38,176 nt of DNA from a virus. The stretch is taken from positions 1-38,176 of IMG/VR virus record IMGVR_UViG_3300025853_000252; one strand, written 5' to 3'. How positions within the stretch are numbered: the stretch's first letter is position 1; each line of letters begins with the position of its first letter. The position numbers and the translations under genes were made by a program. Under the pieces are notes generated by a model. The model saw nothing but the letters and a program-made list of their open reading frames with translations, was not told the DNA's origin and did no database searches. Below are positions 1-6,280 of the stretch, piece by piece.

Positions 1-24
1 CACACCTCTCCCCTTTTATCTCGA

Positions 25-95
25 AAAGCTCGAAAGCTCGAAAGCTAGCCGGTCGGCGGCCGGGCTGTCTTGAAAAGCTGAAAAGCTAAAAAGCT
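25..95. repeat. Two triplets of 8-bp AAAGCT iterons
   Basis: AAAGCT begins at 25, 33 and 41 and again at 74, 82 and 90, so each triplet has an exact 8-bp period. The triplets are separated by a strikingly GC-rich spacer (about 47-66) and followed by A- and T-tracts (88-128). Short-period iterons beside AT-rich DNA are typical of protein-binding arrays at origins or partition/packaging sites; the actual role is unknown. Confidence 0.65.
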
Positions 96-132
96 AAAAA
101 AAAAGTTTGAAATTTTGAAAAAATTTTTCGAG

Positions 133-161
133 GTGCATATGTGTATGTGTATGTGTGTGTA
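133..161. repeat. Alternating purine-pyrimidine (GT-rich) tract
   Basis: Twenty-nine bases alternate purine and pyrimidine without a break, mostly GT and AT steps. Such tracts can adopt Z-DNA and slip during replication. It sits just right of the iterons and A-tracts. Confidence 0.7.
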
Positions 162-484
162 ATTTTTCCTGCCCCCCTCAACCAATCAACCCACCCCCAC
201 CAAATGGGGTGCGACAACTTGTCCCAACCTCGTGCCTTATTTCTGCCACAATTATATGCTAAGGGATTTTGTTCTCGTTTTGTTCCTCTCTTTATAATAG
301 CAACCCGACCTTGCTGTTCCTGTTTTGTTCCTGTGGATAAGTCTAAAAATGACCTCATTGTTGCCATATTTGTGCCACATTTAGGTACTATCTTTTAACC
401 ATAGCAAGAGAGCTAGGCACCTAGTCAATCCCTCTTTAGATTGCTACCCCTCGATAGGTTTTGAGGGTGCGACAATCTGACTTG

Positions 485-512
485 TTGACCTGGTATCCTG
501 TTCTGATATGCT
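485..512 (+). promoter_or_regulatory. Putative promoter for the early genes
   Basis: TTGACC (485-490), a 16-bp spacer and TATGCT (507-512), about 20 bp upstream of the start codon at 533. The exact GGGTGCGACAA repeat copy (465-475) lies just upstream and could be an operator. Confidence 0.45.
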
Positions 513-532
513 TAGAAAAAGCGAGGTAAAAA

Positions 533-808
533 ATGGCTGTAAACTATGGAAATAGTTACCGAGTTTATACAGAAAAGCAAACGCCAATAGGTCGTAGCCC
601 TGTCTATAATTCGGTAAAAAATGAATATGAAGTTGTGAGTGATCGCAATAAATTGATCGCTAGGTATCCTACTCACAAAATGGATTGTAGCGAGTTACGA
701 ATTGACGGCTTTCACCGATCAAAAGTCAATCAAGTAATTGAACAAGCTAAAGCCAAAAAAGGTAGAAAACCCGCATGGCTCAAAGAATTTAACAAAACTA
801 TTAGATAA
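533..808 (+). CDS. Hypothetical early protein, 91 aa
   Basis: Family not recognised. It is a soluble basic protein without membrane segment or signal peptide; Lys/Arg cluster in the last 25 residues (KAKKGRKPAWLK region), which would suit nucleic-acid or host-protein binding. The ATG is preceded by AAAGCGAGG, the same leader found before the next two genes. It is the first gene after the repeat-rich left region, so it is probably expressed early; a host-takeover role is only a guess. Confidence 0.75.
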   Translation: MAVNYGNSYRVYTEKQTPIGRSPVYNSVKNEYEVVSDRNKLIARYPTHKMDCSELRIDGFHRSKVNQVIEQAKAKKGRKPAWLKEFNKTIR

Positions 809-874
809 GGCAATATTGCCTTATTTTAACCATATTTATAAATTATAAACTATTTTAACAAAGCGAGGTTAATT

Positions 875-1084
875 ATGACTAAAAAAACTTTTGAAAATAT
901 TGCTCGTATCATTGGCCGATTATGTGCCAATGATTGCGAAGGATTGACTAAAAATAATCTTGTCAATGAATTTGTCAGTTTATTTTCTGAGGAAAATCCA
1001 AGATTTAATTCTAACAAATTTCTTAGTTATATTGAGAGTAGCGAGGAATTTAACAACATTTTAACAAAAGCGAGGAGCAAATAA
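875..1084 (+). CDS. Hypothetical early protein, 69 aa
   Basis: Family not recognised. Small, mostly helical-looking soluble protein containing two Cys (around residues 17 and 21). The start is supported by AAAGCGAGG ten bases upstream of the ATG. The gene's last codons themselves contain the AAAGCGAGG ribosome-binding leader used by the next gene, so the two are translationally linked. Confidence 0.7.
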   Translation: MTKKTFENIARIIGRLCANDCEGLTKNNLVNEFVSLFSEENPRFNSNKFLSYIESSEEFNNILTKARSK

Positions 1085-1085
1085 T

Positions 1086-1289
1086 ATGAGCAAATTATAC
1101 ATGAAAAGATTTAATCCTGTATTGGATCAATCACAATATGAACTGTTAAACAGAACTGAAACCAAATACATTGAGCCAATCGAGGATGACTTTGACAATT
1201 TCAGTTTTGAGGAAGAACAGACCCTTAACAAAGAATTGGGAATTGAATTTAACCAAGAAATAAATCGAGGTATCAAACAATGGTTGTAA
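1086..1289 (+). CDS. Hypothetical acidic early protein, 67 aa
   Basis: Family not recognised. The middle of the protein is strongly acidic (EPIEDDFDNFSFEEEQ stretch), with no membrane segment; small acidic phage proteins often act as DNA mimics or inhibitors, but nothing here proves that. Its ATG follows the previous stop directly and uses the AAAGCGAGG leader embedded in the upstream coding sequence. It overlaps the next mini-gene. Confidence 0.7.
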   Translation: MSKLYMKRFNPVLDQSQYELLNRTETKYIEPIEDDFDNFSFEEEQTLNKELGIEFNQEINRGIKQWL

Positions 1290-1393
1290 GTTTTACAGAT
1301 TATGTTCTTGACTTCCAAGAGGAATTGCAAGAGAAGTTATCCGAGCAAGATTACAATGAGGTAATGCTCGAAAAAGCAGACAGCGAAAATTAA
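1280..1393 (+). CDS. Mini-protein, 37 aa, acidic
   Basis: Starts ATG-GTT-GTA at 1280, overlapping the stop of the gene before, and ends TAA at 1391-1393. TCGAGG nine bases upstream matches the GCGAGG leader used by its neighbours, which is the main reason for calling it. The product is Glu/Asp-rich (VVSFTDYVLDFQEEL start, ADSEN end), soluble and probably a single helix. Function unknown. Confidence 0.55.
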   Translation: MVVSFTDYVLDFQEELQEKLSEQDYNEVMLEKADSEN

Positions 1394-1396
1394 TAC

Positions 1397-1460
1397 TTGA
1401 CAATGCCTCTCAATAATATATGAGAGGTATTCTCAAATATTAGAATTAGCTAGTATTTGA
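1397..1460 (+). promoter_or_regulatory. Promoter with two inverted repeats upstream of the amidoligase operon
   Basis: TTGACA at 1397-1402 with TATGAG at 1419-1424 (16-bp spacer) forms a possible promoter. An inverted repeat (AATGCCTCTCA / TGAGAGGTATT, one mismatch, 8-bp centre, about 1402-1431) overlaps the spacer and -10. A second (TCAAATATTAG 1433-1443 / CTAGTATTTGA 1450-1460, one mismatch, 6-bp loop) lies between it and the start codon at 1486. The first has operator geometry; the second could be an operator or an mRNA hairpin. Confidence 0.5.
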
Positions 1461-1485
1461 ATACGAAAAATTAAAGAGGTGTTTT

Positions 1486-2685
1486 ATGACATTACTTGAA
1501 TTACTTAGATCACATTACGCATGGACTAACGACGAAATTTTAGACGTTATTCAAAATAGAAATATGCCAATGCGTGATTATGATAATTGTATTGACTTTG
1601 TTAAACAAATCCAAATGGGTGCATTTAGGATTCATAGACGTAGAAGTCATTCAGTTATGGCAACTGATCTCAAGCACAACAATAATCTATGGCATTGTGA
1701 TGATTGCGAAATTATTGAACATTTTGATGACTTGAGTTCTGTAAATCATGGAGATTATTCTGTTTGTAATAGTTGCCTAGATGATAATTATTATTATTCT
1801 GAAAGCCACGATACTTACAGACATAATGATGATTATGATGAGTACGAGGAGGAAGATTATCAACAAGACAATGGCACATACAATTATGATACCAATGTCT
1901 TGGATTATGTATCGCACCAAGAACTCGAACATGAACGTAACCACAAAAACTTGCAATACTATGGCATTGAACTTGAAGTTGAACGTAGAAAAGATTGTCC
2001 ATATGATATTGCAGACAGTATTAATGGTATGTTTGATGATTTTGCTATCTGTAAAAATGACGGCTCACTCGACAATGGCTTTGAGATTGTGACAGCACCA
2101 GCCACTTATGGCTTTCACAAAGATCGTTGGGAAGATTTTTTCAACAGTAAATTGTGCCAAGAAAATCTCAAGGGTTGGAATACTGATACAGCAGGACTTC
2201 ACATTCACATTGGTAGAAAAACATTGCGACCAACAGACATTGGTAAAATTCTAGTGTTTATCAATGATGACACCAATGAAAATTTTATCAATGGTATCGC
2301 AGGTCGCTCATCTCAACAATGGGCAAAGCGATCACCGAAAAAAGTATCTGATGTGTTGCGACCTTCTGGTGAAAAGTATGAGGCTGTCAATACAAATCAT
2401 TATCATACTATTGAACTTCGTATATTCAGAAGTAATATTACAAGACACGGTTTTTATCGTGTCCTTGAGTTTACCGATGCTCTTGTAAACTTTGTCAAGC
2501 TAGGAACTACTCTAGCAAATACAACACTTCATTACAAAGCATTTTGTCATTTTGTGTCCAAACCAGAATGGCGATCACAATATCCTAACTTACTTGCATG
2601 GCTTATTCGCAAGGGGTATGTGAAGGATATGCAACCAAGTCGTAACGTTGTTGTTACTGACTTACTTGAAACAGCTACTAACTGA
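1486..2685 (+). CDS. Amidoligase-family protein with N-terminal zinc-binding module
   Basis: Predicted COOH-NH2 ligase of the amidoligase family (glutamine-synthetase-like fold), which uses ATP to join an amine to a carboxylate on a peptide or small molecule. Visible family motifs: YGIELEVE (159-166), NDGSLDNGFEIVTAP (191-205), GLHIHIGR (237-244) and TIELRIFR (308-315). These carry the Glu and His residues expected for metal/ATP binding. An N-terminal C-x2-C...C-x2-C set (Cys71, 74, 94, 97) suggests a zinc ribbon, followed by an acidic Tyr/Asp-rich linker (about 98-140). ATG is chosen with AAAGAGGTG upstream. A glutamine amidotransferase follows 12 bp later and a gamma-glutamylcyclotransferase about 2.8 kb downstream. 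Substrate unknown. Confidence 0.85.
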   Translation: MTLLELLRSHYAWTNDEILDVIQNRNMPMRDYDNCIDFVKQIQMGAFRIHRRRSHSVMATDLKHNNNLWHCDDCEIIEHFDDLSSVNHGDYSVCNSCLDDNYYYSESHDTYRHNDDYDEYEEEDYQQDNGTYNYDTNVLDYVSHQELEHERNHKNLQYYGIELEVERRKDCPYDIADSINGMFDDFAICKNDGSLDNGFEIVTAPATYGFHKDRWEDFFNSKLCQENLKGWNTDTAGLHIHIGRKTLRPTDIGKILVFINDDTNENFINGIAGRSSQQWAKRSPKKVSDVLRPSGEKYEAVNTNHYHTIELRIFRSNITRHGFYRVLEFTDALVNFVKLGTTLANTTLHYKAFCHFVSKPEWRSQYPNLLAWLIRKGYVKDMQPSRNVVVTDLLETATN

Positions 2686-2697
2686 AAGGGGTAGATT

Positions 2698-3624
2698 ATG
2701 TGCTTAATTATAGCAACCGAAAATCCAAAACAACTATCATCAGCTTTATTGGAAACAGCTTATGAAAATAATTCTGACGGTTTTGGTGTGATGTTTATCA
2801 ATAAGGGTAAACTTCATACACACAAAATTGTACCAAAAACATTTGCAGACATCGAAAAGATGTGGTCTAAATATCAAGACCTTGAAACCCCAATGGGTAT
2901 TCACTTTCGATTTGCAACCAATGGCGATACAAACAAATCAATGTCACATCCATTCCAAGTGCTATCCAAAGCTAAAGGAGATGACAGAGATATGTGGGTA
3001 ATGCACAATGGCCCTCAGTTGCCAACACCTATGATTGATGACAACAAATCTGACACACATCAGTTTGTCAAATGGGTGTTGCGACCACAACTATCAGCCA
3101 ATCCAAAACTATTGCACAACGCCGAGTGGCAATCCATGATTGAAGAACTGATTGGTACAGACAAACTTTTATTTCTTGACGGCAAGACTAAAGAGTTTGT
3201 TATCTTCAATGAAGATCAAGGTAAACACATGGATAATATTGGGTGGCTATCCAATACATATTCCATACAACCTTCGTACAGTTCCACGACACGTACCAAA
3301 TATTGGAATGACAAAACTAATGAGATCGAAGATCGATCTCACAAGTGGACTTATGATGATGAGTATTGGTCTTATGGTCACTACTCTGGTAGGAATTATT
3401 ACAATACTACTAAGACACCTGTAAGTGTGCAAGAGCCAAAAACTAATACGCAACTTGCACTACCTTTGTCGGAAGATGAAACCGATGAAACCATGTGGAA
3501 TGGCAAGACTCTCTTATGGGAAGATGTTGTTACCTTAGATAAAGATGAAATCATATCGTTATGTGAAGAAAATCCTGTTGGTATGGGTGTTCTAATCAGC
3601 GAAGAATTTGTGGGGAATAGATAA
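2698..3624 (+). CDS. Class II glutamine amidotransferase (Ntn hydrolase)
   Basis: Predicted to hydrolyse glutamine and pass on ammonia, or to act as a related amidohydrolase. Cys2 directly after Met1 is the expected N-terminal nucleophile (MCLIIA). NSDGFGV (25-31), the GxHxRxATxG-like segment GIHFRFATNGDTNKSMSHPF (67-86) and MHNG (102-105) match the glutaminase core of GATase II enzymes. After about residue 200 the sequence is Tyr/Thr/Asp-rich and unrecognised. No synthase domain is fused, so a partner is likely; the amidoligase 12 bp upstream is the obvious candidate. Its start follows AAGGGG and its stop overlaps the next gene (TAATG). Confidence 0.85.
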   Translation: MCLIIATENPKQLSSALLETAYENNSDGFGVMFINKGKLHTHKIVPKTFADIEKMWSKYQDLETPMGIHFRFATNGDTNKSMSHPFQVLSKAKGDDRDMWVMHNGPQLPTPMIDDNKSDTHQFVKWVLRPQLSANPKLLHNAEWQSMIEELIGTDKLLFLDGKTKEFVIFNEDQGKHMDNIGWLSNTYSIQPSYSSTTRTKYWNDKTNEIEDRSHKWTYDDEYWSYGHYSGRNYYNTTKTPVSVQEPKTNTQLALPLSEDETDETMWNGKTLLWEDVVTLDKDEIISLCEENPVGMGVLISEEFVGNR

Positions 3625-4316
3625 TGACGAACTACTTTAAACCAACTGTTGATACTGACTACAACCAAACAATAGTCTTTGGTGTGTCAACCTCTAATCG
3701 TAAAAAAGATTTCGGTCTTGTCAAGGCTTTAGGTTATAGATTTAACCGAGATACAAAACTTGAAATCGTATGGGCAAACATCCAAAAGATTAATGGGTTT
3801 CCACCCTTTGTTCGATTGAAGAATGTACAATTTGGATATGTGCCTAGCGGCAAATCCAGTACTGATATTGTATGGGTAAATGATAAACGTTATATTCCTG
3901 TACGCGAAACACAGTACATTTGTTATCGAGGTGTGCGTATCCGAAAAGCAGAGTACGATACGTTACATAGACCAGACCAAAAGGAATGGACAACTGTCGA
4001 AAGACAAATAAGACGTGACGAAACGTTGCAATTATCTTTATCTTCATTAGTGAAGAAGTGGAAAGATACTGGAATCTGGGAGCAGATTGGAACAAAGACC
4101 AAGACAAGTGAATATTTGTCAGTTCTTACCCCACAAGAATTTCTATCACATAAAAGTTCTGGGCCGTTAACGCGAGTCGCACAATCCATTGCAGATTTAA
4201 GGGGGCATTTCGTAATACCAATGAAAGCCTTAGCAGTGCAACTAGCCAATACTTATGGTGGACTTTCAATACAGCAGTTGTTCTACGAAAACCAACCACG
4301 TTACGTTACCGAGTAA
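3624..4316 (+). CDS. Hypothetical protein in the amidoligase operon, 230 aa
   Basis: Family not recognised. Soluble, no signal peptide or Cys motifs, mixed charge with a basic middle (about 95-145). Its ATG overlaps the stop of the amidotransferase (TAATG), so the two are translationally coupled and probably functionally linked; it could be a substrate, carrier or accessory factor of the amidoligase system, but that is inference from position only. Its last codons overlap the first repeat of the origin-like 11-bp array (from 4308), and it contains one GGGGGCA word (4201-4207). Confidence 0.75.
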   Translation: MTNYFKPTVDTDYNQTIVFGVSTSNRKKDFGLVKALGYRFNRDTKLEIVWANIQKINGFPPFVRLKNVQFGYVPSGKSSTDIVWVNDKRYIPVRETQYICYRGVRIRKAEYDTLHRPDQKEWTTVERQIRRDETLQLSLSSLVKKWKDTGIWEQIGTKTKTSEYLSVLTPQEFLSHKSSGPLTRVAQSIADLRGHFVIPMKALAVQLANTYGGLSIQQLFYENQPRYVTE

Positions 4317-4501
4317 CACCGAAAGAACACCGAAAGAATACCGAGCGTACCTGTTTTCCTGTTAGGGGGGCAGGTATGTATTATTATATAATAAAAATAA
4401 TAATAAATTTTAAATCGTTAATAGGGGTTTCGCATACCCCCCATACCCCAAAAGTGGGTACGTTCGGTGTCCTATCGGTGTCATATCGGTATTATTCGAT
4501 T
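4308..4501. repeat. Mirrored array of 11-bp repeats around an AT-rich core; candidate replication origin
   Basis: Left arm: ACCGA-N6 units start at 4308, 4318, 4329 and 4340 (steps of 10, 11 and 11 bp). Right arm: units ending in TCGGT occupy 4458-4468, 4469-4479 and 4480-4490, with a degenerate fourth (TCGAT) at 4491-4501. The innermost units, ACCGAGCGTAC and GTACGTTCGGT, are reverse complements with one mismatch. Between the arms lie GGGGGGCA (4365-4372), an AT-only-like stretch (about 4377-4415) and CATACCCC twice at 10-bp spacing (4433-4449). Helically phased repeats flanking an easily melted core are the classic form of an initiator-binding origin or of a cooperative operator. Confidence 0.7.
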
Positions 4502-4527
4502 GACAAATAAGGAGATTATGATATGAT
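4500..4527 (+). promoter_or_regulatory. Putative promoter abutting the repeat array
   Basis: TTGACA (4500-4505), 16-bp spacer, TATGAT (4522-4527). The -35 starts inside the last degenerate repeat unit, so a protein bound to the array would touch RNA polymerase. However, the -10 overlaps the start codon of the mini-gene at 4523, so it would serve genes further down unless that start is wrong. Confidence 0.4.
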
Positions 4528-4615
4528 GACTTTAACTTTAATAACTTTTATATGCGGTATGGCGTGTGGCTTTATTGCATTTGGAACTTATACCTTTGTG
4601 AAGGAGGGCAGATGA
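4523..4615 (+). CDS. Small single-span membrane protein, 30 aa
   Basis: ATG at 4523 (a second in-frame ATG follows) with AAGGAG eight bases upstream. The product is one hydrophobic segment (LTLITFICGMACGFIAF region) with a short KEGR tail, so a membrane mini-protein. Its end overlaps the next two alternative mini-ORFs. Too short for homology; called from ribosome binding site, hydrophobicity and tight packing. Confidence 0.55.
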   Translation: MMTLTLITFICGMACGFIAFGTYTFVKEGR

Positions 4616-4616
4616 A

Positions 4617-4691
4617 ATGGTTGACACTACAGTTCTTTATACTGTTATTTTTATTATCGGTTTATTCATCGTCTGGCATATAAACAGATGA
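4617..4691 (+). CDS. Small single-span membrane protein, 24 aa
   Basis: ATG at 4617 lies nine bases after AGGAGG, and its stop overlaps the next start (ATGA at 4688). The product has a short polar N-terminus, one membrane span (VLYTVIFIIGLFIVW) and a basic end. An overlapping frame from the ATG at 4612 (stop 4681-4683, 23 aa, also hydrophobic) is possible but sits only four bases from the same ribosome binding site and is not coupled to the next gene, so I prefer this frame. Confidence 0.5.
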   Translation: MVDTTVLYTVIFIIGLFIVWHINR

Positions 4692-5194
4692 TTATCGGAA
4701 AGTATATACCTGACAACGCATTGCAAGTGCGATACATACATCCATACTACGATACAGATGAAGATGGTTATCGTTACATGGCTAATGAAGATGAAGCGAC
4801 CGATGTGTGGCAGCTTATCATGGATGTAAACAGAACAAGCAAACCTTTGTACTACAGACGACGCGTATCTGAATACGCAAGAGATGATGTGCGACGTTGG
4901 AACAGATCAATCAATGACGCCAACCGAAACACAACTGACTTTCAAGATTGGTATCATGTGCGTGTCAAGAAGGTTGGCAGACGTGTGTTGATTGTTCATG
5001 ATCTAGCATACTGGATGAAAGTATATGCAAGATACAAGAACACAGTGCCGCGAAACCTAAATGTATTAAACGCACCAAGACTAACAACAAGCAATCGCAA
5101 TCGTAATGTGTCCGCACATATTGACGAGGCTTGGCAAGCTCTAGAAGAATCATGGGAAATGGAAAGGAGAAGGGCAGAGAATGACGAACGTTAA
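4688..5194 (+). CDS. Hypothetical protein, 168 aa
   Basis: Family not recognised. Soluble, rich in Arg, Asn, Tyr and Trp; the C-terminus is charged and probably helical (SWEMERRRAENDER). No catalytic motif is evident. The start overlaps the stop of the upstream membrane mini-gene (ATGA) and its end overlaps the next gene by 14 bases, so it is an integral part of the operon leading to the gamma-glutamylcyclotransferase. Confidence 0.7.
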   Translation: MIIGKYIPDNALQVRYIHPYYDTDEDGYRYMANEDEATDVWQLIMDVNRTSKPLYYRRRVSEYARDDVRRWNRSINDANRNTTDFQDWYHVRVKKVGRRVLIVHDLAYWMKVYARYKNTVPRNLNVLNAPRLTTSNRNRNVSAHIDEAWQALEESWEMERRRAENDER

Positions 5195-5462
5195 TATAAA
5201 TAAAAAAGACTTAAACATTTTAGAGATAGAATGGATTGACGCAGTGTCGGATGACAACTCATGGCAAGACATAACTGAATTGCAAAAACAAAAGCTAAGA
5301 CCCGTCACAAGTGTCGGATATTTATTGAAAGAAGATAGCAAATCTACCATTATTGTGTCATCTTTTGATGAAGAAAGTCAATGTGGTGGTGGGGGTGTGG
5401 TTATTCCTACCAACTGTATAATAAAAAAGACAATACTAAAAGGACAAATTGATGTCGAATGA
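5181..5462 (+). CDS. Hypothetical protein, 93 aa
   Basis: Family not firmly recognised; the pattern of short strands around ILEIEWIDAV, a WQD motif and a VGYLLKEDS segment resembles small beta-rich phage proteins of unknown role. Starts inside the previous gene and is preceded by AAAGGAGAAGGG, a good ribosome binding site. Its last codons overlap the ATG (5452) of the gamma-glutamylcyclotransferase, whose ribosome binding site lies within this gene, so expression of the two is coupled. Confidence 0.7.
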   Translation: MTNVNINKKDLNILEIEWIDAVSDDNSWQDITELQKQKLRPVTSVGYLLKEDSKSTIIVSSFDEESQCGGGGVVIPTNCIIKKTILKGQIDVE

Positions 5463-5868
5463 TTATAATTGGAGAACTAATCTATTCGTCTATGGTACAC
5501 TAAAGAAAGGGGGCAGACTTCACAGTGTGCTTGGCAACTCGGCGGAGTTTGTAGGACAATATGTCACAGCAGATTCTAGATATGATTTGTTTAGTTACGC
5601 TAAGAGTTTTCCTATCATGGTAGCCAGAGAGAATGGATACAAAGTAAGAGGAGAGGTGTGGTCTGTTACACCAGAAACAATGGACAGAGTTAATGCAATC
5701 GAGAGTGGCTCGCATTACTATCCATTTCAGATAGATGTGATGAATGAACACACAAAAGAATATGAAATCGGTTCGGCTATGACATTTTTATTTCCAGGCA
5801 ACAAGCACAAACTTATGCCTGTGTCAGATATCAATGAGGTCGACGGAGTAAAGGAGTGGGTATGTTAA
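5452..5868 (+). CDS. Gamma-glutamylcyclotransferase-like protein (GGCT/AIG2 fold)
   Basis: GGCT-fold enzymes release 5-oxoproline from gamma-glutamyl amines or peptides. Seen here: the hallmark substrate-binding motif FVYGTLKKG (residues 12-20), a conserved beta-barrel pattern (GEVWSVTPETMDRVNAIE) and the likely general acid/base Glu84 followed by a YY pair. At 138 aa it has the usual single-domain length. I start at ATG 5452, seven bases after AAGGA, rather than at the TTG three bases earlier. It lies in the same transcription unit as the amidoligase and glutamine amidotransferase, suggesting they act on the same gamma-glutamyl or isopeptide bond. Its stop overlaps the start of a membrane mini-gene. 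Confidence 0.85.
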   Translation: MSNDYNWRTNLFVYGTLKKGGRLHSVLGNSAEFVGQYVTADSRYDLFSYAKSFPIMVARENGYKVRGEVWSVTPETMDRVNAIESGSHYYPFQIDVMNEHTKEYEIGSAMTFLFPGNKHKLMPVSDINEVDGVKEWVC

Positions 5869-6029
5869 ATGTAATCGCAAGTGTCTTGGTAATATTAACC
5901 TTGACAGCTATACCAACAATCAGTATAGTAGGATTCATTACTGATGAACAATACAGAAATCCATTTGTATTGTTTTTAATAATAATGTTTATTTACATAG
6001 GAGTAAAAGCATGGATGAAACCAAGTTAA
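5862..6029 (+). CDS. Small two-span membrane protein, 55 aa
   Basis: ATG at 5862 overlaps the end of the GGCT gene and lies six bases after AAAGGAG. Two clear hydrophobic spans (about residues 4-26 and 34-50) are joined by a short polar loop (TDEQYRN), ending KAWMKPS. A two-span mini-protein next to other membrane mini-genes could be a holin/antiholin or an envelope modulator; nothing specific supports either. A near-consensus promoter lies inside it. Confidence 0.65.
   Translation: MLNVIASVLVILTLTAIPTISIVGFITDEQYRNPFVLFLIIMFIYIGVKAWMKPS
5901..5929 (+). promoter_or_regulatory. Sigma70-type promoter
   Basis: TTGACA (5901-5906), exactly 17 bp, TATAGT (5924-5929): eleven of twelve consensus bases at ideal spacing. 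It lies within the two-span membrane gene and would drive the genes from 6011 onward. Confidence 0.6.
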
Positions 6030-6280
6030 AATTAAAACAAAAACCAGAACTAGAAGTAGCAGACATTGACGACCTCATGGAAGAGGGAGACTTTGTCATG
6101 GATGGGTATCAAATTAACTTAGATCCCAACCAACATTATAACAATGATGATCTTGGGATAGACCATGATGATTATGAAAACATACAGGAGGAATATGGCT
6201 TACAATCCCAAGACGTACAACCTATTGCACTCGACAGATTTATCGAACGCATTGGAAAAAGCCGTCGATCATCTAGATAA
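6011..6280 (+). CDS. Hypothetical acidic protein, 89 aa
   Basis: Family not recognised. Very acidic (Asp/Glu throughout residues 15-70) with a basic tail (ERIGKSRRSSR), so probably a disordered or DNA-mimicking protein or a partner-binding peptide. It starts inside the end of the two-span membrane gene; TAGGAG lies upstream. Its 3' end overlaps the next gene by 86 bases in a different frame, an unusually long overlap. Confidence 0.65.
   Translation: MDETKLKLKQKPELEVADIDDLMEEGDFVMDGYQINLDPNQHYNNDDLGIDHDDYENIQEEYGLQSQDVQPIALDRFIERIGKSRRSSR

Larger units (their letters stand above)
1..532. other. Non-coding, repeat-rich left region
   Basis: No convincing gene lies in the first 532 bases; open frames here lack ribosome binding sites and run through low-complexity DNA. 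Besides the iterons and alternating tract listed separately, it holds pairs of similar short blocks: GGGTGCGACAA at 207-217 and 465-475 (exact), a TGCC(T/A)TATTT(C/G)TGCCACA block at 232-250 and 361-379 (16 of 19 bases), and a GTTC(N2)GTTTTGTTCCT block at 271-290 and 316-335 (16 of 20). A palindromic CTAGG-CA-CCTAG sits at 413-424. A consensus -10 (TATAAT, 293-298) follows a weak TTGTTC at 269-274. I read this as a regulatory or origin region ahead of the early genes, possibly near a genome end. Confidence 0.6.

Noticed and set aside
86-398. Open frames on both strands in the left region (93 and 85 codons)
   Set aside because: They run through repeats and low-complexity DNA, lack ribosome binding sites, and resemble no protein; treated as non-coding.
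1712-2488. Open frames antisense to or out of frame with the amidoligase gene
   Set aside because: Compositional shadows (Met/Ile- or His/Asn-rich strings) of a gene whose own frame has clear family motifs.
4620-4648. TTGACA-N17-TGTTAT as a promoter
   Set aside because: The -10 is poor and the site lies within a membrane mini-gene only 40 bp before a coupled start; not listed.
4612-4683. Alternative 23-aa hydrophobic ORF
   Set aside because: Too close to the ribosome binding site and not coupled to the next gene, unlike the overlapping frame from 4617.
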